This document shows, in pieces, positions 35,843 to 46,943 of a stretch of DNA of 64,000 nt; position 1 is the stretch's first letter; each line of letters begins with the position of its first letter. The position numbers were made by a program, and so were the translations under genes. Origin of the DNA: Muscardinus avellanarius (Eukaryota > Chordata > Mammalia > Rodentia > Gliridae); assembly GCA_963383645.1 (NCBI GenBank), contig OY726574.1, positions 61,508,894 through 61,572,893 on the forward strand, given 5' to 3'. Below the pieces are notes generated by a model, which had not been told where the DNA came from, ran no database searches, and worked only from the letters and a program-made list of their open reading frames with translations.

Positions 35843-36024
35843 TGCTGGGGGTGGAACACAGGGACACTCTACCTCTGAGCGACACCCCTATCCTTTTTGA
35901 AACAGGATCTTGCCTAGTAGCTGAAGCTCTGGCAAAGTGGTTGAGGCTGGCCTTGAACCTGAGATCTTCCTGTCTCTGCCTCCTAAGTATTGGTATTACA
36001 AGTATGTGCCACTGTGCCTGGCAG
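35841..36024 (-). repeat. B1-dID SINE, old copy, antisense
   Basis: Shows ggggtggaacacagggacac, aacaggatcttgcctagtag and gtgccactgtgcctggc. Confidence 0.86.
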
Positions 36025-36303
36025 ACCCTCATTATTTTATGTTAAATTTTCTGACCTTGCTCAGTGGCTGCAGCCTCCTCCCATTTTACTGTCCCACTAC
36101 TTTCTACATGGATCTTTGAAATCCATTTGCCTCATGTTCCTTTCTCTACAAGAATCTCCAGTGCCTTGCTCTTTCCTTTTCAAACCTTGACTTGGGAGGC
36201 CTTCTGTATCCTTGGCTTCTACTAAAGAAGTGTAGCTCACTCTTGAGAGTGGGGTGTGTCTGCCACACTCCCTCCTTCCCTGGCTCTTCTCTGCCAGTGT
36301 CCC

Positions 36304-36410
36304 TTTATTTTGAGACAGGGTCTCCCTAAGTTGCTCAAGCTGGCCTCAAGCCTTCTTTCTTAGCCTCCCAGGTACTGGGATTACAGGAGTGTCCCACCAC
36401 GCCCAGCTGA
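36304..36410 (-). repeat. B1 monomer SINE, antisense
   Basis: gagacagggtctccctaagt to gtcccaccacgcccagc, without an ID half. Confidence 0.8.
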
Positions 36411-37130
36411 CAGGCTTTGACTCTTTTAGATATATAGCTAAGACTTGAACTCCTGCGCCATATTGTAAATCTGTGTATGTTTAGCCATCGAGGAGCTGCC
36501 TGACTGTTTTCAAAGTAGCAGCTGGTTTTCCAGGCCCCTTAGCAGTGTGCCGATGCCTTTACATCAGCCAGCCTTGCTATGATCCCTCTTTTGATTACAG
36601 CTGTCCCGGTAGGCGAGGTGATATCTTGTTGTGGTTCTCATTTGTAGTTTCCTGAGGGCTAATGCTATGAGTATCTTCTCGTGTTTATTGGCTCTGTCTG
36701 TATACTTTTAGAGAACTGTTTATTTTGAAACGGGAAATTCCATTTCTTTCTTTTTTTTTGGGGGGGGAGTTCCATTTCTAAGTATGTTCTTTGCTTATTA
36801 TTTGAGTTTGATAGTTTATACATAATCTAGATATAAGTTTCTTACCAGATAGATGGTTAGCAAAAACTACCCCCTTCTATTTTTCACTTTAACCTTGCCC
36901 TTTAAAGCCTGAAAGATTTCTGTTTCATTATATAGCTCATTGCATTTTTTTTATCGCTTTTACTGTAAGTGTCATTTCTAAGAAACCACTGCCTAAAGCA
37001 TGACCAAGAAGATTTACGGCAAATTTTTTGTAAGAGTTTTAGTTCTACTTAAGATTTTAATCATTTTTAGTTAATTTTTTATGTATGATACAAGAGAAGA
37101 ATCCAACTACACTGTTGATTTTTGTGAATG

Positions 37131-37316
37131 GGGAGAGGCAGTACTGGGGATTGAACTCAAGGATTTTCTACCACTGAGCGACTCCCCTAACCCTTTCTAT
37201 TTTTTATTTTGAAACACATCCTCACTACGTTGCTGAGGCTGACCTCAAAGCTGCTCTCCTCCTGTACAGTCTGCCATGTTGCTGGGGTTCTGGGCACGTG
37301 ACACTGGCCTGGCCAA
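37131..37316 (-). repeat. B1-dID SINE, old copy, antisense
   Basis: Shows gattgaactcaaggattttc, taccactgagcgactcc and ctcactacgttgctgaggct. Confidence 0.84.
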
Positions 37317-37497
37317 CTTCATTTTCTATGGAGATAGCCTAGCCAGTGGCACCAGCACATTTGTTGCAAAGGTTATTTTCTCCTCATTGAATTTTCTGAT
37401 ACCTTTCATGAAAGGCAGTTGACTGCAAATGTTATCATTTATTTCTTGGATTCTTAGTTCTGTTCCCCTGATCTATATGTCTATTCTTTTTTATTCT

Positions 37498-37699
37498 TTT
37501 TTCTTTTTAATTGGGGATGGAACCCAGGGGCATCCTACCTCCAAGCTACACCCTCAGCCCAATTCTATTTCTTATTTGGAAACAGGACCTCGCCAGGTTA
37601 CTGAGAGCTTCGCAAAGTTGCTGAGGCCGTTTGAACCTGCAATCCTCCCGTCTCAGCCTACCGAGGAGTGGGGTTAGAGGTGTGCACCACACCTGGCCT
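37498..37699 (-). repeat. B1-dID SINE, antisense
   Basis: Shows ggggatggaacccaggggca, ctacaccctcagccc and gtgtgcaccacacctggcc. Confidence 0.88.
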
Positions 37700-37869
37700 G
37701 TCCTTATTCCAAAGCACAATGTCTCCAGCACCGTAGCTTTGTCCTCAGTTTTAATATCAGGACATTGGAGTCATCTGTAGATATGCATGGATCACGCACT
37801 CGGCCATCCTGCAACCTGGCCAGGCGACTCCAGAATATGTACATTTATAAACAGCATAGACATCCTATT

Positions 37870-38029
37870 AGCCGGGCGCGGCGGCGCACGCTTGTAATCC
37901 TAGTACCTGGGAGGCTGAGACAGGAGGATCGCAGCCAGCCTCAGCTACTTAGTGAGGCTCTTTGCAACTCAGTGAGACCCTGTTTCAAAATAAAGAATAA
38001 AAAGTAAGGCTGGGGCATAGAAAAAAAAA
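37870..38029 (+). repeat. B1-dID SINE lacking most of the ID half, sense
   Basis: gccgggcgcggcggcgcacg head, linker aataaagaataaaaagtaag, then only gctggggcatag before the A-tail. The flanks cagcatagacatcctat and aacattgacatcctat are a slightly decayed target-site duplication. Confidence 0.88.
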
Positions 38030-38128
38030 ATAAACAACATTGACATCCTATAAATAAGCTAGACATATGAGAACACTAAATTGTACATGTTGCAAAGCAA
38101 ATTCAAAGACTGAGTTTTAAACAATGAT

Positions 38129-38132
<4 letters not shown>

Positions 38133-38171
<39 letters not shown>
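38133..38171. repeat. (AT)n microsatellite
   Basis: About 19 at units next to the SINE poly-T. Confidence 0.95.
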
Positions 38172-38176
<5 letters not shown>

Positions 38177-38363
38177 TTTTTTTTTGGTGGTACTGGGTTC
38201 CTGGAAGCCCTTCTAGCTCCGGGCTACACTCCCAGACCTATTTTTATACTATTTTTTTATTTGGAAACAGGGTCTCTTAAGCCAGCACAGCTGGCCTCAA
38301 ACCTGCGCGATCCTCCTGTCTCCGCCTCCCAAGCGCGGGGATTACAAGTGTGCACCACCATGC
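38172..38363 (-). repeat. Short-body SINE 'A', antisense
   Basis: Shows gggttcctggaagcccttct, gggtctcttaagccagca and ccaccatgcccggc. It is the leftmost of three SINEs in the recombination tandem. Confidence 0.9.
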
Positions 38364-38510
38364 CCGGCGAGACATCATATTTTAAAATAATAATATTCAT
38401 TATTCAATATTCCTCTTATGTTAATTAGATTGACTTGCAAACTTACAAGAGACTGTTGTATATTTTAAATTTTGGAAACATAACATTAAACTACCTCAAT
38501 ATTTTAAACA
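38364..38510. repeat. Tandem spacer copy 1
   Basis: From gagacatcatattttaaaat to ttttaaacaaaaaaa. It matches 38725-38875 over its whole length with only scattered changes (for example ttaattagattgacttgc against tcaattagattgacttgc). Confidence 0.9.
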
Positions 38511-38724
38511 AAAAAAATTTTTTTTTTTTTTTTTTTTTGGTGGTACTGCGGGTGGAACCCAGGGGCTTTCTACCTCCGGGCTACACTCCCAGACCTATTT
38601 TATACTTTTTTTTTATTTGGAGAAAGGGTCTCTTAAGCCAGAGTGGCTGGCTTCAAACCTGTGCGACCTTCCTGTCTCTGCCTCCCAAGCGCAGGGATTA
38701 CAAGCATGCACCACCATGCCCAGC
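38511..38724 (-). repeat. Chimeric SINE 'B', antisense
   Basis: The tail half (gtggaacccaggggctttct) matches SINE C at 38876-39095. The head half (gggtctcttaagccagag) matches the short-body SINE A. Its left flank equals C's left flank and its right flank equals A's right flank. Confidence 0.85.
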
Positions 38725-38875
38725 GAGACATAATATTTTAACATAATAATATTCATTATTCATTTTTTCCTCTTATGTCAATTAGATTGACTTGCAAACT
38801 TATAAGAGAGTGTTGTATATTTTAAATTTTGGAAACAGAACATTAAAGTACTTCAATATTTTAAACAAAAAAATT
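38725..38875. repeat. Tandem spacer copy 2
   Basis: Second copy of the AT-rich spacer (gagacataatattttaacat to ttaaacaaaaaaa), moderately diverged from copy 1. Confidence 0.9.
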
Positions 38876-39095
38876 TTTTTCTTTTGGTAGTACTGGAGGT
38901 GGAACCCAGGGGCTTTCTACCTCTGGGCTATACTCCCAGACCTATTTTTTATATATATTTTATTTGGAAACAGGGTCTCACTAAGTTGCTGAGAGCCTCA
39001 CTAAGTAGCTGAGGCTGGCTTTGAACCTGTGTGATCCTCCTGTCTCAGCCTCCCAAGCACTGGGATTACAAGCGTGCACTGCCACACCTGGCTAA
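38876..39095 (-). repeat. Intermediate-type SINE 'C', antisense
   Basis: Shows gtggaacccaggggctttct, full body gggtctcactaagttgctga and cactgccacacctggc. taaacaaaaaaatttt and taaacaaaatattttt flank it as a likely target-site duplication. Confidence 0.9.
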
Positions 39096-39780
39096 ACAAA
39101 ATATTTTTAAAAACTGTATTGTGTATTTTACATCAGTTTCTGCCTCGTGTTTGAATATGTATACTAGAAAATTCATCTGTATGGGTTCTTCTCTGAATTG
39201 CATTTCTGACTCAGTGTGAGAGGTGGATATATCTGGCATTCCTTTGCAGTCTTTTCAATATTTTATTATTATATGATAATAACAAATTTATTAAAACATT
39301 TGACGTTTTTGCAGTTTATTTTTATCATTATTAAGAAGCAAGGCTAACATCCCCATAAATGTCTCAAGTCTTTAACTAGGGAATGTACTTGGAGGTGGAA
39401 TTTTGGAGTCATATGGTCTGTGTTTCTTTAAAACTTCACTAAATACTAACTTCCCGAACTTGTTGTTCCACCCTCTGCTCCCACCTCAGTGCGTGCAGAC
39501 TGTCACTGTCCCACACCTCTCTCCTTTCTTTTGGAAGGATGCACAAACATTCATTTAAAAAATAATTACTGAGCTTCGTCTAAGTCGCTCCAATTTTCAA
39601 ATAAAATGATTACATTTTCTGAAATGACAATGTAGCTAAAATGGCTTTAGATTTCAGATTTTGAGGAGAACTCTATATCTGTGGAGTAGGAAAGGCTCGT
39701 TTCTCAGTAGAGTGGGAATTGGCTCCGGGTTGGGGGGCAGCTCATTACTCCCACATTCACCTCTCCCCACCCTCTTTCAG
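39096..39780. other. Intron before the first FN3-3 exon, unique
   Basis: No repeat recognised; ends in the pyrimidine tract and AG of the exon acceptor. Confidence 0.55.
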
Positions 39781-39890
39781 TCCCAGGGGCAGTTCCTACG
39801 GAGTCCATCCAAGGCAGTACCTTTGAAGAGAAGATATTTCTTCAGTGGAGAGAACCAACTCAAACGTACGGGGTCATCACTTTATACGAG
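39781..39890 (+). CDS. PTPRM: PTPRM exon encoding the first part of the third FN3 domain
   Basis: A 110-bp exon with acceptor ccctctttcag and donor gag/gtagta. It starts in phase 1: its first two bases complete the Leu codon begun by the exon ending at 34019. It ends in phase 0. The product reads [37 protein letters not shown]. It contains the conserved strand-B Trp of an FN3 fold and the GVITLYE strand, which continues directly into ITYKAV of the next exon. FN3-3 is thus split over two exons. The upstream intron is 5,761 bp and the downstream one 14,454 bp. The downstream intron carries the 3.12-kb tandem duplication, which starts about 0.7 kb after this exon. An open frame 39661-39894 includes the exon only because the upstream polypyrimidine region happens to be open. 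Confidence 0.94.
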
Positions 39891-40537
39891 GTAGTATATG
39901 CATTTTTTGGCGTGACTTTTTAGTATTATAGTATAATTTCCTACAAACTATGCTATATAATATTTTTTAAAAAATATGTAATCGCCTAAGGTCTTTTGAG
40001 AATTTTAATTCTGGCTGTAGTTATAACGTTTACCATATAGGAACAAACGTTTTAAAATGGGTTCTTAAATTATAGTAATCTCAAGATACATATTTGAAAT
40101 TAGTTGGATGTTTTTGAATTGTGCATTATTATGTATCAAACATTACATTTTAAAAACTCACCTTTGTTACAGATAAAGTACTTTGAAATATACATTGATT
40201 AGGAAGCAAACACTGAACCCTATTCTTTCTTAACTATGAAATATTTTTCTACTGAGTTATAGAAGAATGCTGATTATCCAATTAGCAGAGTCAATAAAAA
40301 TTGTCTCAGGAGTAACCGCAGAATAATGACATTTGCTTTCTGAGTGTTAGCAAAGCATTCATTAGACTTCATTGATACCGTTTTGTCTACTGAAGCATAT
40401 CTAATGATGGAGTGATAGATCGCTGAGAAGACTTTGATGAATTGTTCAAAGAAAAAAATTCACAGCAGTCACAGGGTGACTCTCAATGCATCTCCTGTGA
40501 GCATCATTTCACCGTGCCTGTTGTCATAGAAACAGGC

Positions 40538-40539
<2 letters not shown>
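39891..40539. other. Intron after the first FN3-3 exon, unique
   Basis: AT-rich single-copy sequence up to the first (TG)n tract of the tandem duplication. Confidence 0.55.

Positions 40540-40587
<48 letters not shown>
40540..40587. repeat. (TG)n tract, left border of the tandem duplication
   Basis: About 24 tg units following aacaggcagg. One of three (TG)n tracts at the duplication borders. Confidence 0.97.
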
Positions 40588-40589
<2 letters not shown>

Positions 40590-42367
40590 GCTAGCATTTA
40601 TTTGAATGCAAATCCAACAAAATTATGTTGTAAGGTTTCTAAAAATCGTGGCAGATCCTCATCTGGAACCTCCGCTGAAGTATCTTTCAGGAGTCCTGAC
40701 AAACGCTTGTTCAAATGAGCTGTCAGGCAGTTCTCCCAGGTAAACCCTTATCTGACCTACTACCCTCACACCAGTATTTTCTTAGACTTTCAAAATCAGT
40801 ATTGAAATGCAAAAAAATTTAATTGAAAGCCAAATGCAGGAAGATAAAAGAAGAAAGTTGATTTTCATGCTGTGATTGTTGATGTCCAGGAGCCGCTGTA
40901 TTGTAGAAGAATTGTTATGAAAAATTCATGGCTCAGCTTTTGTGCCTCTGAGTTCTATATAAAATCAAACAAGTTCAGATTTTTCCTTTTTACTAAGCAA
41001 AGAAACTCAGCTAATTCATCATTTTGGCCTTGTGACCGTGTCCAGGCCTCAGTTTTGGAGAGTCTTGCCTAAGAGTAATAGGATTTTTTGCAGGAAAAGA
41101 CACAGTCTTTGAAATCCATTTTAAGATCCAGGCAGTAAGTCCACCTGTCCTACAGGTTGCTATCTAGACAGACAGAAAATAATAGCAAGATCCTTTCTTC
41201 CTAATCCCACTGGATATATATCTTTGTGTGATAAGTAACTTTACCACAAAAACAGCAGGAATAATGATAATTCAAAGGAAGAAGCCATTAATCTCTCTGG
41301 CTCGGCAGCCAGGGTCTCCCAGTTGAACACTGATCTAAATGCTGGTGTGATGGGATGTGTGGATGCCTCATAAATCAAGGCTTTAAGAATCAGATCTATG
41401 TAAGGAGAGCAGGTTCTACTCATTTTTCAGTGGAACCAGACGGGGAATGTCAAATGTATGAGTCAGGCTTAGATTAAATAAAAGTTTCCTGGGCACCAGT
41501 CTTTCTCTTTTCCGCCTGATTTCTGGAAGTGGGGAGGGAGGGAGTGCCCAGATTCCTCGGTGGGGGGGCCTCCAGTGGTCTCTCAAGAGGGCTCTTCGCA
41601 TGCTGAGATGCACCTGTGTGCTGTGATTCACAGGGCTGGTGCCAGAGGCTACAATGTATACAGCTTCCTGCTGGGGCTGGCTGGGTGCAGAACCAGATGG
41701 GGTCCCCCATTCGGATGATGACAGTCTTCTGGGACAGACTTCACTGCCAAGAAAGCCAAACAGTTGCCACAGAAGAAACAGCACCACAGAAACAGAGGGT
41801 TCTGTCGTGAACTCGCATTTGAATATAGACTGTAAAAAGAGGAAGGCGAGGTCCAGGATTGTGGTTGGAAAACTCGTCAGTAATAAATGGCCCAGGGCTT
41901 TGCTTAGGGCAGGTACACCTTGGATGGTGTTGAAGGAAAGAGGTAGAAACAGATGGCAAGAGGTGGATGTAAGCGGATATGCTGGGTTTAGATTATTATC
42001 GAGCTCTCTTGATGCGCTTATGAAAGGCATACAGAGAGCTCATGACTGAGATGGGCTGACCCCATTGTTTTCTTCCAGGAGTCGCGGCAGAGTCTGGCTT
42101 TGCTATTCGCTCTCCTTATACTCTGCCTCCCACCCTCACCTCCCCGCAACTTGCCTTTCCTGCCTCTTCTCCTCATGACCCCAACTCATCCCTGCCTTAT
42201 TCCCCACTTCTGCCTCTTAAATGTTATCAGAGTTATCTTACTAGAAGCTGGGTCTAATAATGACATTCTTCCTTGATAGCTATGAAAATCTCCTGTTTAG
42301 TTGAGTTATAAACGTAATATTCTTTTTCAAAAAATGTTTAAAATTCGAACAAATTAAAATATCCCTC

Positions 42368-42606
42368 TCCAGGTGTGGTGGGACACACCTGTAATCCCAG
42401 TACTTGGGAGGCGGAGACAGGGGGATTGCAGGTTCAAGGTCAGCCACAGCAGCTTGGTGAAGTCCTCTGCAAATTAGTGAGACCCTATTTCCAATAATGA
42501 TGATGATGATTAATATAATAGGGCTGGTAGTATAGCTCAGATACAGAGCTGACCTGGACTTAATCCCCAGTACCACAATAGAAAATAAATAAAAAGAATA
42601 AATAAA
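42368..42606 (+). repeat. B1-dID SINE, sense (copy 1 of the duplication)
   Basis: ggtgtggtgggacacacctg, linker with (GAT)n, ID half gggctggtagtatagctcag, (AAAT)-rich tail. Confidence 0.9.
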
Positions 42607-42630
42607 ATGCCCTCCAATTCTCAATTTTAC

Positions 42631-43052
42631 TTTTTTTTTTTTTTTTTTTTTTTGGTGGTACTGGGGTTCCTGGAAAACCTTCTACCTCCGGGCTACACTC
42701 CCAGACCTATTTTTATATTTATTTATTTATTTTTTTTTTTTTTGCGGGTCTGGGGATGGAACCCAGGGGCATTTGACCTCCGAGCTACACCCCCTGCCCT
42801 ATTTTTTATTCTTTATTTTGAAACCGGGTCTCACTGAGTTGCAGAGGGCTTCACTAAGTAGCTGAGGCTGTCTGCGAACTGCGATCCTCCAGGTCTCAGC
42901 CTCCAGAATGCTGGGATTACAAGCGTGCGCCACCATGCCCGGCAGGAAAGAGGGTCTCTTAAGCCAGCACGGCTGGCTTCAAACTTGCAGGATCCTCCTG
43001 TCTCCGCCTCCCAAGCGCGGGGATTACAAGCATGCGCCACCACGCCCAGCTC
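42631..43052 (-). repeat. Short-body SINE interrupted by another SINE (copy 1)
   Basis: The outer short-body copy is 42631-42720 (ggttcctggaaaaccttcta) plus about 42945-43052 (gggtctcttaagccagcacg). The inner antisense copy, about 42730-42944, has ggggatggaacccaggggca, ctacaccccctgcccta and gaaaccgggtctcactgag. The inner type was therefore still inserting after the short-body type. Confidence 0.88.
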
Positions 43053-43705
43053 TATTTTACTTTTAAGAGGTAATTATTGTTAACAACTAGATGTAAGTCC
43101 TTTCAAAACTGTATAAGAAACTATAGTGCAAGTTTACTTATAGATGTAGATGTATGTACTTTAATAGATGTTAGCAACCTAATATTTTATCATAAGAAAA
43201 ATATGCCATATTTAATCGCTACCTTACATCATACAAAAATAAATAAAAGACAGATTTATGGCCTAAACACAAAGTTAAACTTGTAAGAACATTACAAGAA
43301 AAATCCGAAGCATGTTTTTGTGATATATCTTTTGAAGCCTGGCATAGAACCCTGGAAGTCATTAAGAAATATTGGCAGGTTTGAATGTACATAGTTTTAA
43401 AGTCCTGGACACTGAAGTTACGATGAAATCTAAACACAAACAGAAGACTTGGAGAAATGATTTTCAGCACCTACAGCAGTCAACAGGCTGATGGCTATAA
43501 GACAGAGACTTGTTGCAACTTAATAATAAAAGAAAAACAATACATTAAAAACCAATAGTGACAAAGAATCAGAGGAGAGCACTCAGCAAGAAGTCTAAGT
43601 GTCATGCGAGCTTGAGATAATATGTCTGCACATTCTTCCTGAGGGTGGCACGAAGAGATAAGACAAGTGCTGGGGAAAACTGATCAATAGGCTGTTGATG
43701 GATAT

Positions 43706-43710
<5 letters not shown>

Positions 43711-43767
<57 letters not shown>
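43711..43767. repeat. (TG)n tract at the duplication junction
   Basis: About 28 tg units joining the right end of copy 1 to the left end of copy 2. Confidence 0.97.
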
Positions 43768-43769
<2 letters not shown>

Positions 43770-45547
43770 GCTAGCATTTATTTGAATGCAAATCCAACAA
43801 AATTATGTTGTAAGGTTTCTAAAAATCGTGGCAGATCCTCATCTGGAACCTCCGCTGAAGTATCTTTCAGGAGTCCTGACAAACGCTTGTTCAAATGAGC
43901 TGTCAGGCAGTTCTCCCAGGTAAACCCTTATCTGACCTACTACCCTCACACCAGTATTTTCTTAGACTTTCAAAATCAGTATTGAAATGCAAAAAAATTT
44001 AATTGAAAGCCAAATGCAGGAAGATAAAAGAAGAAAGTTGATTTTCATGCTGTGATTGTTGATGTCCAGGAGCCGCTGTATTGTAGAAGAATTGTTATGA
44101 AAAATTCATGGCTCAGCTTTTGTGCCTCTGAGTTCTATATAAAATCAAACAAGTTCAGATTTTTCCTTTTTACTAAGCAAAGAAACTCAGCTAATTCATC
44201 ATTTTGGCCTTGTGACCGTGTCCAGGCCTCAGTTTTGGAGAGTCTTGCCTAAGAGTAATAGGATTTTTTGCAGGAAAAGACACAGTCTTTGAAATCCATT
44301 TTAAGATCCAGGCAGTAAGTCCACCTGTCCTACAGGTTGCTATCTAGACAGACAGAAAATAATAGCAAGATCCTTTCTTCCTAATCCCACTGGATATATA
44401 TCTTTGTGTGATAAGTAACTTTACCACAAAAACAGCAGGAATAATGATAATTCAAAGGAAGAAGCCATTAATCTCTCTGGCTCGGCAGCCAGGGTCTCCC
44501 AGTTGAACACTGATCTAAATGCTGGTGTGATGGGATGTGTGGATGCCTCATAAATCAAGGCTTTAAGAATCAGATCTATGTAAGGAGAGCAGGTTCTACT
44601 CATTTTTCAGTGGAACCAGACGGGGAATGTCAAATGTATGAGTCAGGCTTAGATTAAATAAAAGTTTCCTGGGCACCAGTCTTTCTCTTTTCCGCCTGAT
44701 TTCTGGAAGTGGGGAGGGAGGGAGTGCCCAGATTCCTCGGTGGGGGGGCCTCCAGTGGTCTCTCAAGAGGGCTCTTCGCATGCTGAGATGCACCTGTGTG
44801 CTGTGATTCACAGGGCTGGTGCCAGAGGCTACAATGTATACAGCTTCCTGCTGGGGCTGGCTGGGTGCAGAACCAGATGGGGTCCCCCATTCGGATGATG
44901 ACAGTCTTCTGGGACAGACTTCACTGCCAAGAAAGCCAAACAGTTGCCACAGAAGAAACAGCACCACAGAAACAGAGGGTTCTGTCGTGAACTCGCATTT
45001 GAATATAGACTGTAAAAAGAGGAAGGCGAGGTCCAGGATTGTGGTTGGAAAACTCGTCAGTAATAAATGGCCCAGGGCTTTGCTTAGGGCAGGTACACCT
45101 TGGATGGTGTTGAAGGAAAGAGGTAGAAACAGATGGCAAGAGGTGGATGTAAGCGGATATGCTGGGTTTAGATTATTATCGAGCTCTCTTGATGCGCTTA
45201 TGAAAGGCATACAGAGAGCTCATGACTGAGATGGGCTGACCCCATTGTTTTCTTCCAGGAGTCGCGGCAGAGTCTGGCTTTGCTATTCGCTCTCCTTATA
45301 CTCTGCCTCCCACCCTCACCTCCCCGCAACTTGCCTTTCCTGCCTCTTCTCCTCATGACCCCAACTCATCCCTGCCTTATTCCCCACTTCTGCCTCTTAA
45401 ATGTTATCAGAGTTATCTTACTAGAAGCTGGGTCTAATAATGACATTCTTCCTTGATAGCTATGAAAATCTCCTGTTTAGTTGAGTTATAAACGTAATAT
45501 TCTTTTTCAAAAAATGTTTAAAATTCGAACAAATTAAAATATCCCTC

Positions 45548-45786
45548 TCCAGGTGTGGTGGGACACACCTGTAATCCCAGTACTTGGGAGGCGGAGACAG
45601 GGGGATTGCAGGTTCAAGGTCAGCCACAGCAGCTTGGTGAAGTCCTCTGCAAATTAGTGAGACCCTATTTCCAATAATGATGATGATGATTAATATAATA
45701 GGGCTGGTAGTATAGCTCAGATACAGAGCTGACCTGGACTTAATCCCCAGTACCACAATAGAAAATAAATAAAAAGAATAAATAAA
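45548..45786 (+). repeat. B1-dID SINE, sense (copy 2 of the duplication)
   Basis: Exact counterpart of the SINE at 42368-42606. Confidence 0.9.
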
Positions 45787-45810
45787 ATGCCCTCCAATTC
45801 TCAATTTTAC

Positions 45811-46233
45811 TTTTTTTTTTTTTTTTTTTTTTTGGTGGTACTGGGGTTCCTGGAAAACCTTCTACCTCCGGGCTACACTCCCAGACCTATTTTTATATTT
45901 ATTTATTTTTTTTTTTTTTTTTTTGCGGGTCTGGGGATGGAACCCAGGGGCATTTGACCTCCGAGCTACACCCCCTGCCCTATTTTTTATTCTTTATTTT
46001 GAAACCGGGTCTCACTGAGTTGCAGAGGGCTTCACTAAGTAGCTGAGGCTGTCTGCGAACTGCGATCCTCCAGGTCTCAGCCTCCAGAATGCTGGGATTA
46101 CAAGCGTGCGCCACCATGCCCGGCAGGAAAGAGGGTCTCTTAAGCCAGCACGGCTGGCTTCAAACTTGCAGGATCCTCCTGTCTCCGCCTCCCAAGCGCG
46201 GGGATTACAAGCATGCGCCACCACGCCCAGCTC
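45811..46233 (-). repeat. Short-body SINE interrupted by another SINE (copy 2)
   Basis: Counterpart of 42631-43052; it differs only in the T-run at the inner SINE tail. Confidence 0.88.
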
Positions 46234-46886
46234 TATTTTACTTTTAAGAGGTAATTATTGTTAACAACTAGATGTAAGTCCTTTCAAAACTGTATAAGAA
46301 ACTATAGTGCAAGTTTACTTATAGATGTAGATGTATGTACTTTAATAGATGTTAGCAACCTAATATTTTATCATAAGAAAAATATGCCATATTTAATCGC
46401 TACCTTACATCATACAAAAATAAATAAAAGACAGATTTATGGCCTAAACACAAAGTTAAACTTGTAAGAACATTACAAGAAAAATCCGAAGCATGTTTTT
46501 GTGATATATCTTTTGAAGCCTGGCATAGAACCCTGGAAGTCATTAAGAAATATTGGCAGGTTTGAATGTACATAGTTTTAAAGTCCTGGACACTGAAGTT
46601 ACGATGAAATCTAAACACAAACAGAAGACTTGGAGAAATGATTTTCAGCACCTACAGCAGTCAACAGGCTGATGGCTATAAGACAGAGACTTGTTGCAAC
46701 TTAATAATAAAAGAAAAACAATACATTAAAAACCAATAGTGACAAAGAATCAGAGGAGAGCACTCAGCAAGAAGTCTAAGTGTCATGCGAGCTTGAGATA
46801 ATATGTCTGCACATTCTTCCTGAGGGTGGCACGAAGAGATAAGACAAGTGCTGGGGAAAACTGATCAATAGGCTGTTGATGGATAT

Positions 46887-46891
<5 letters not shown>

Positions 46892-46942
<51 letters not shown>
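46892..46942. repeat. (TG)n tract, right border of the tandem duplication
   Basis: About 25 tg units, then unique ttgtaacctcttg. Confidence 0.97.

Positions 46943-46943
<1 letters not shown>

Larger units (their letters stand above)
36412..37790 (-). mobile_element. Old LINE-1 fragment, antisense, interrupted by SINEs
   Basis: Blocks in antisense L1 order: taccagcag-like intron-free region, gatatcttgttgtggttct, cataatctagatataagttt, a gtatgatacaagagaagaatcc block (37085), gatctatatgtctattc (37470) and ccaaagcacaatgtctccag (37710). Frames are broken. Two antisense SINEs lie inside. Confidence 0.65.
40588..43710. repeat. Tandem duplication, copy 1 (3,123 bp)
   Basis: Identical by eye to 43768-46891 except inside one T-rich run (about 42725-42743), where copy 2 has one A-to-T change and one extra T. 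It begins aagctagcatttatttgaat and ends ggatattactc, each end abutting a (TG)n tract. It contains unique intron, one sense SINE and a nested pair of antisense SINEs. The 204-codon minus-strand open frame at 41416-42030 and its copy have no family resemblance. Confidence 0.97.
43768..46891. repeat. Tandem duplication, copy 2 (3,124 bp)
   Basis: Direct-repeat partner of 40588-43710 at an offset of 3,180 (3,181 after the T-rich run). The near-total identity, including poly-T runs and the SINEs, means either a very recent event or an assembly artefact. Confidence 0.97.

Noticed and set aside
42050..42110. Acceptor-like sequence ttttcttccag followed by a short open stretch as an extra exon
   Set aside because: It does not fit between the phase-0 junction of the two FN3-3 exons, which join perfectly without it, and no downstream donor gives a sensible frame.
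40588..46891. CRISPR array or satellite
   Set aside because: Two long direct repeats joined by (TG)n do not form an array of short repeats and spacers, and the genome is mammalian.
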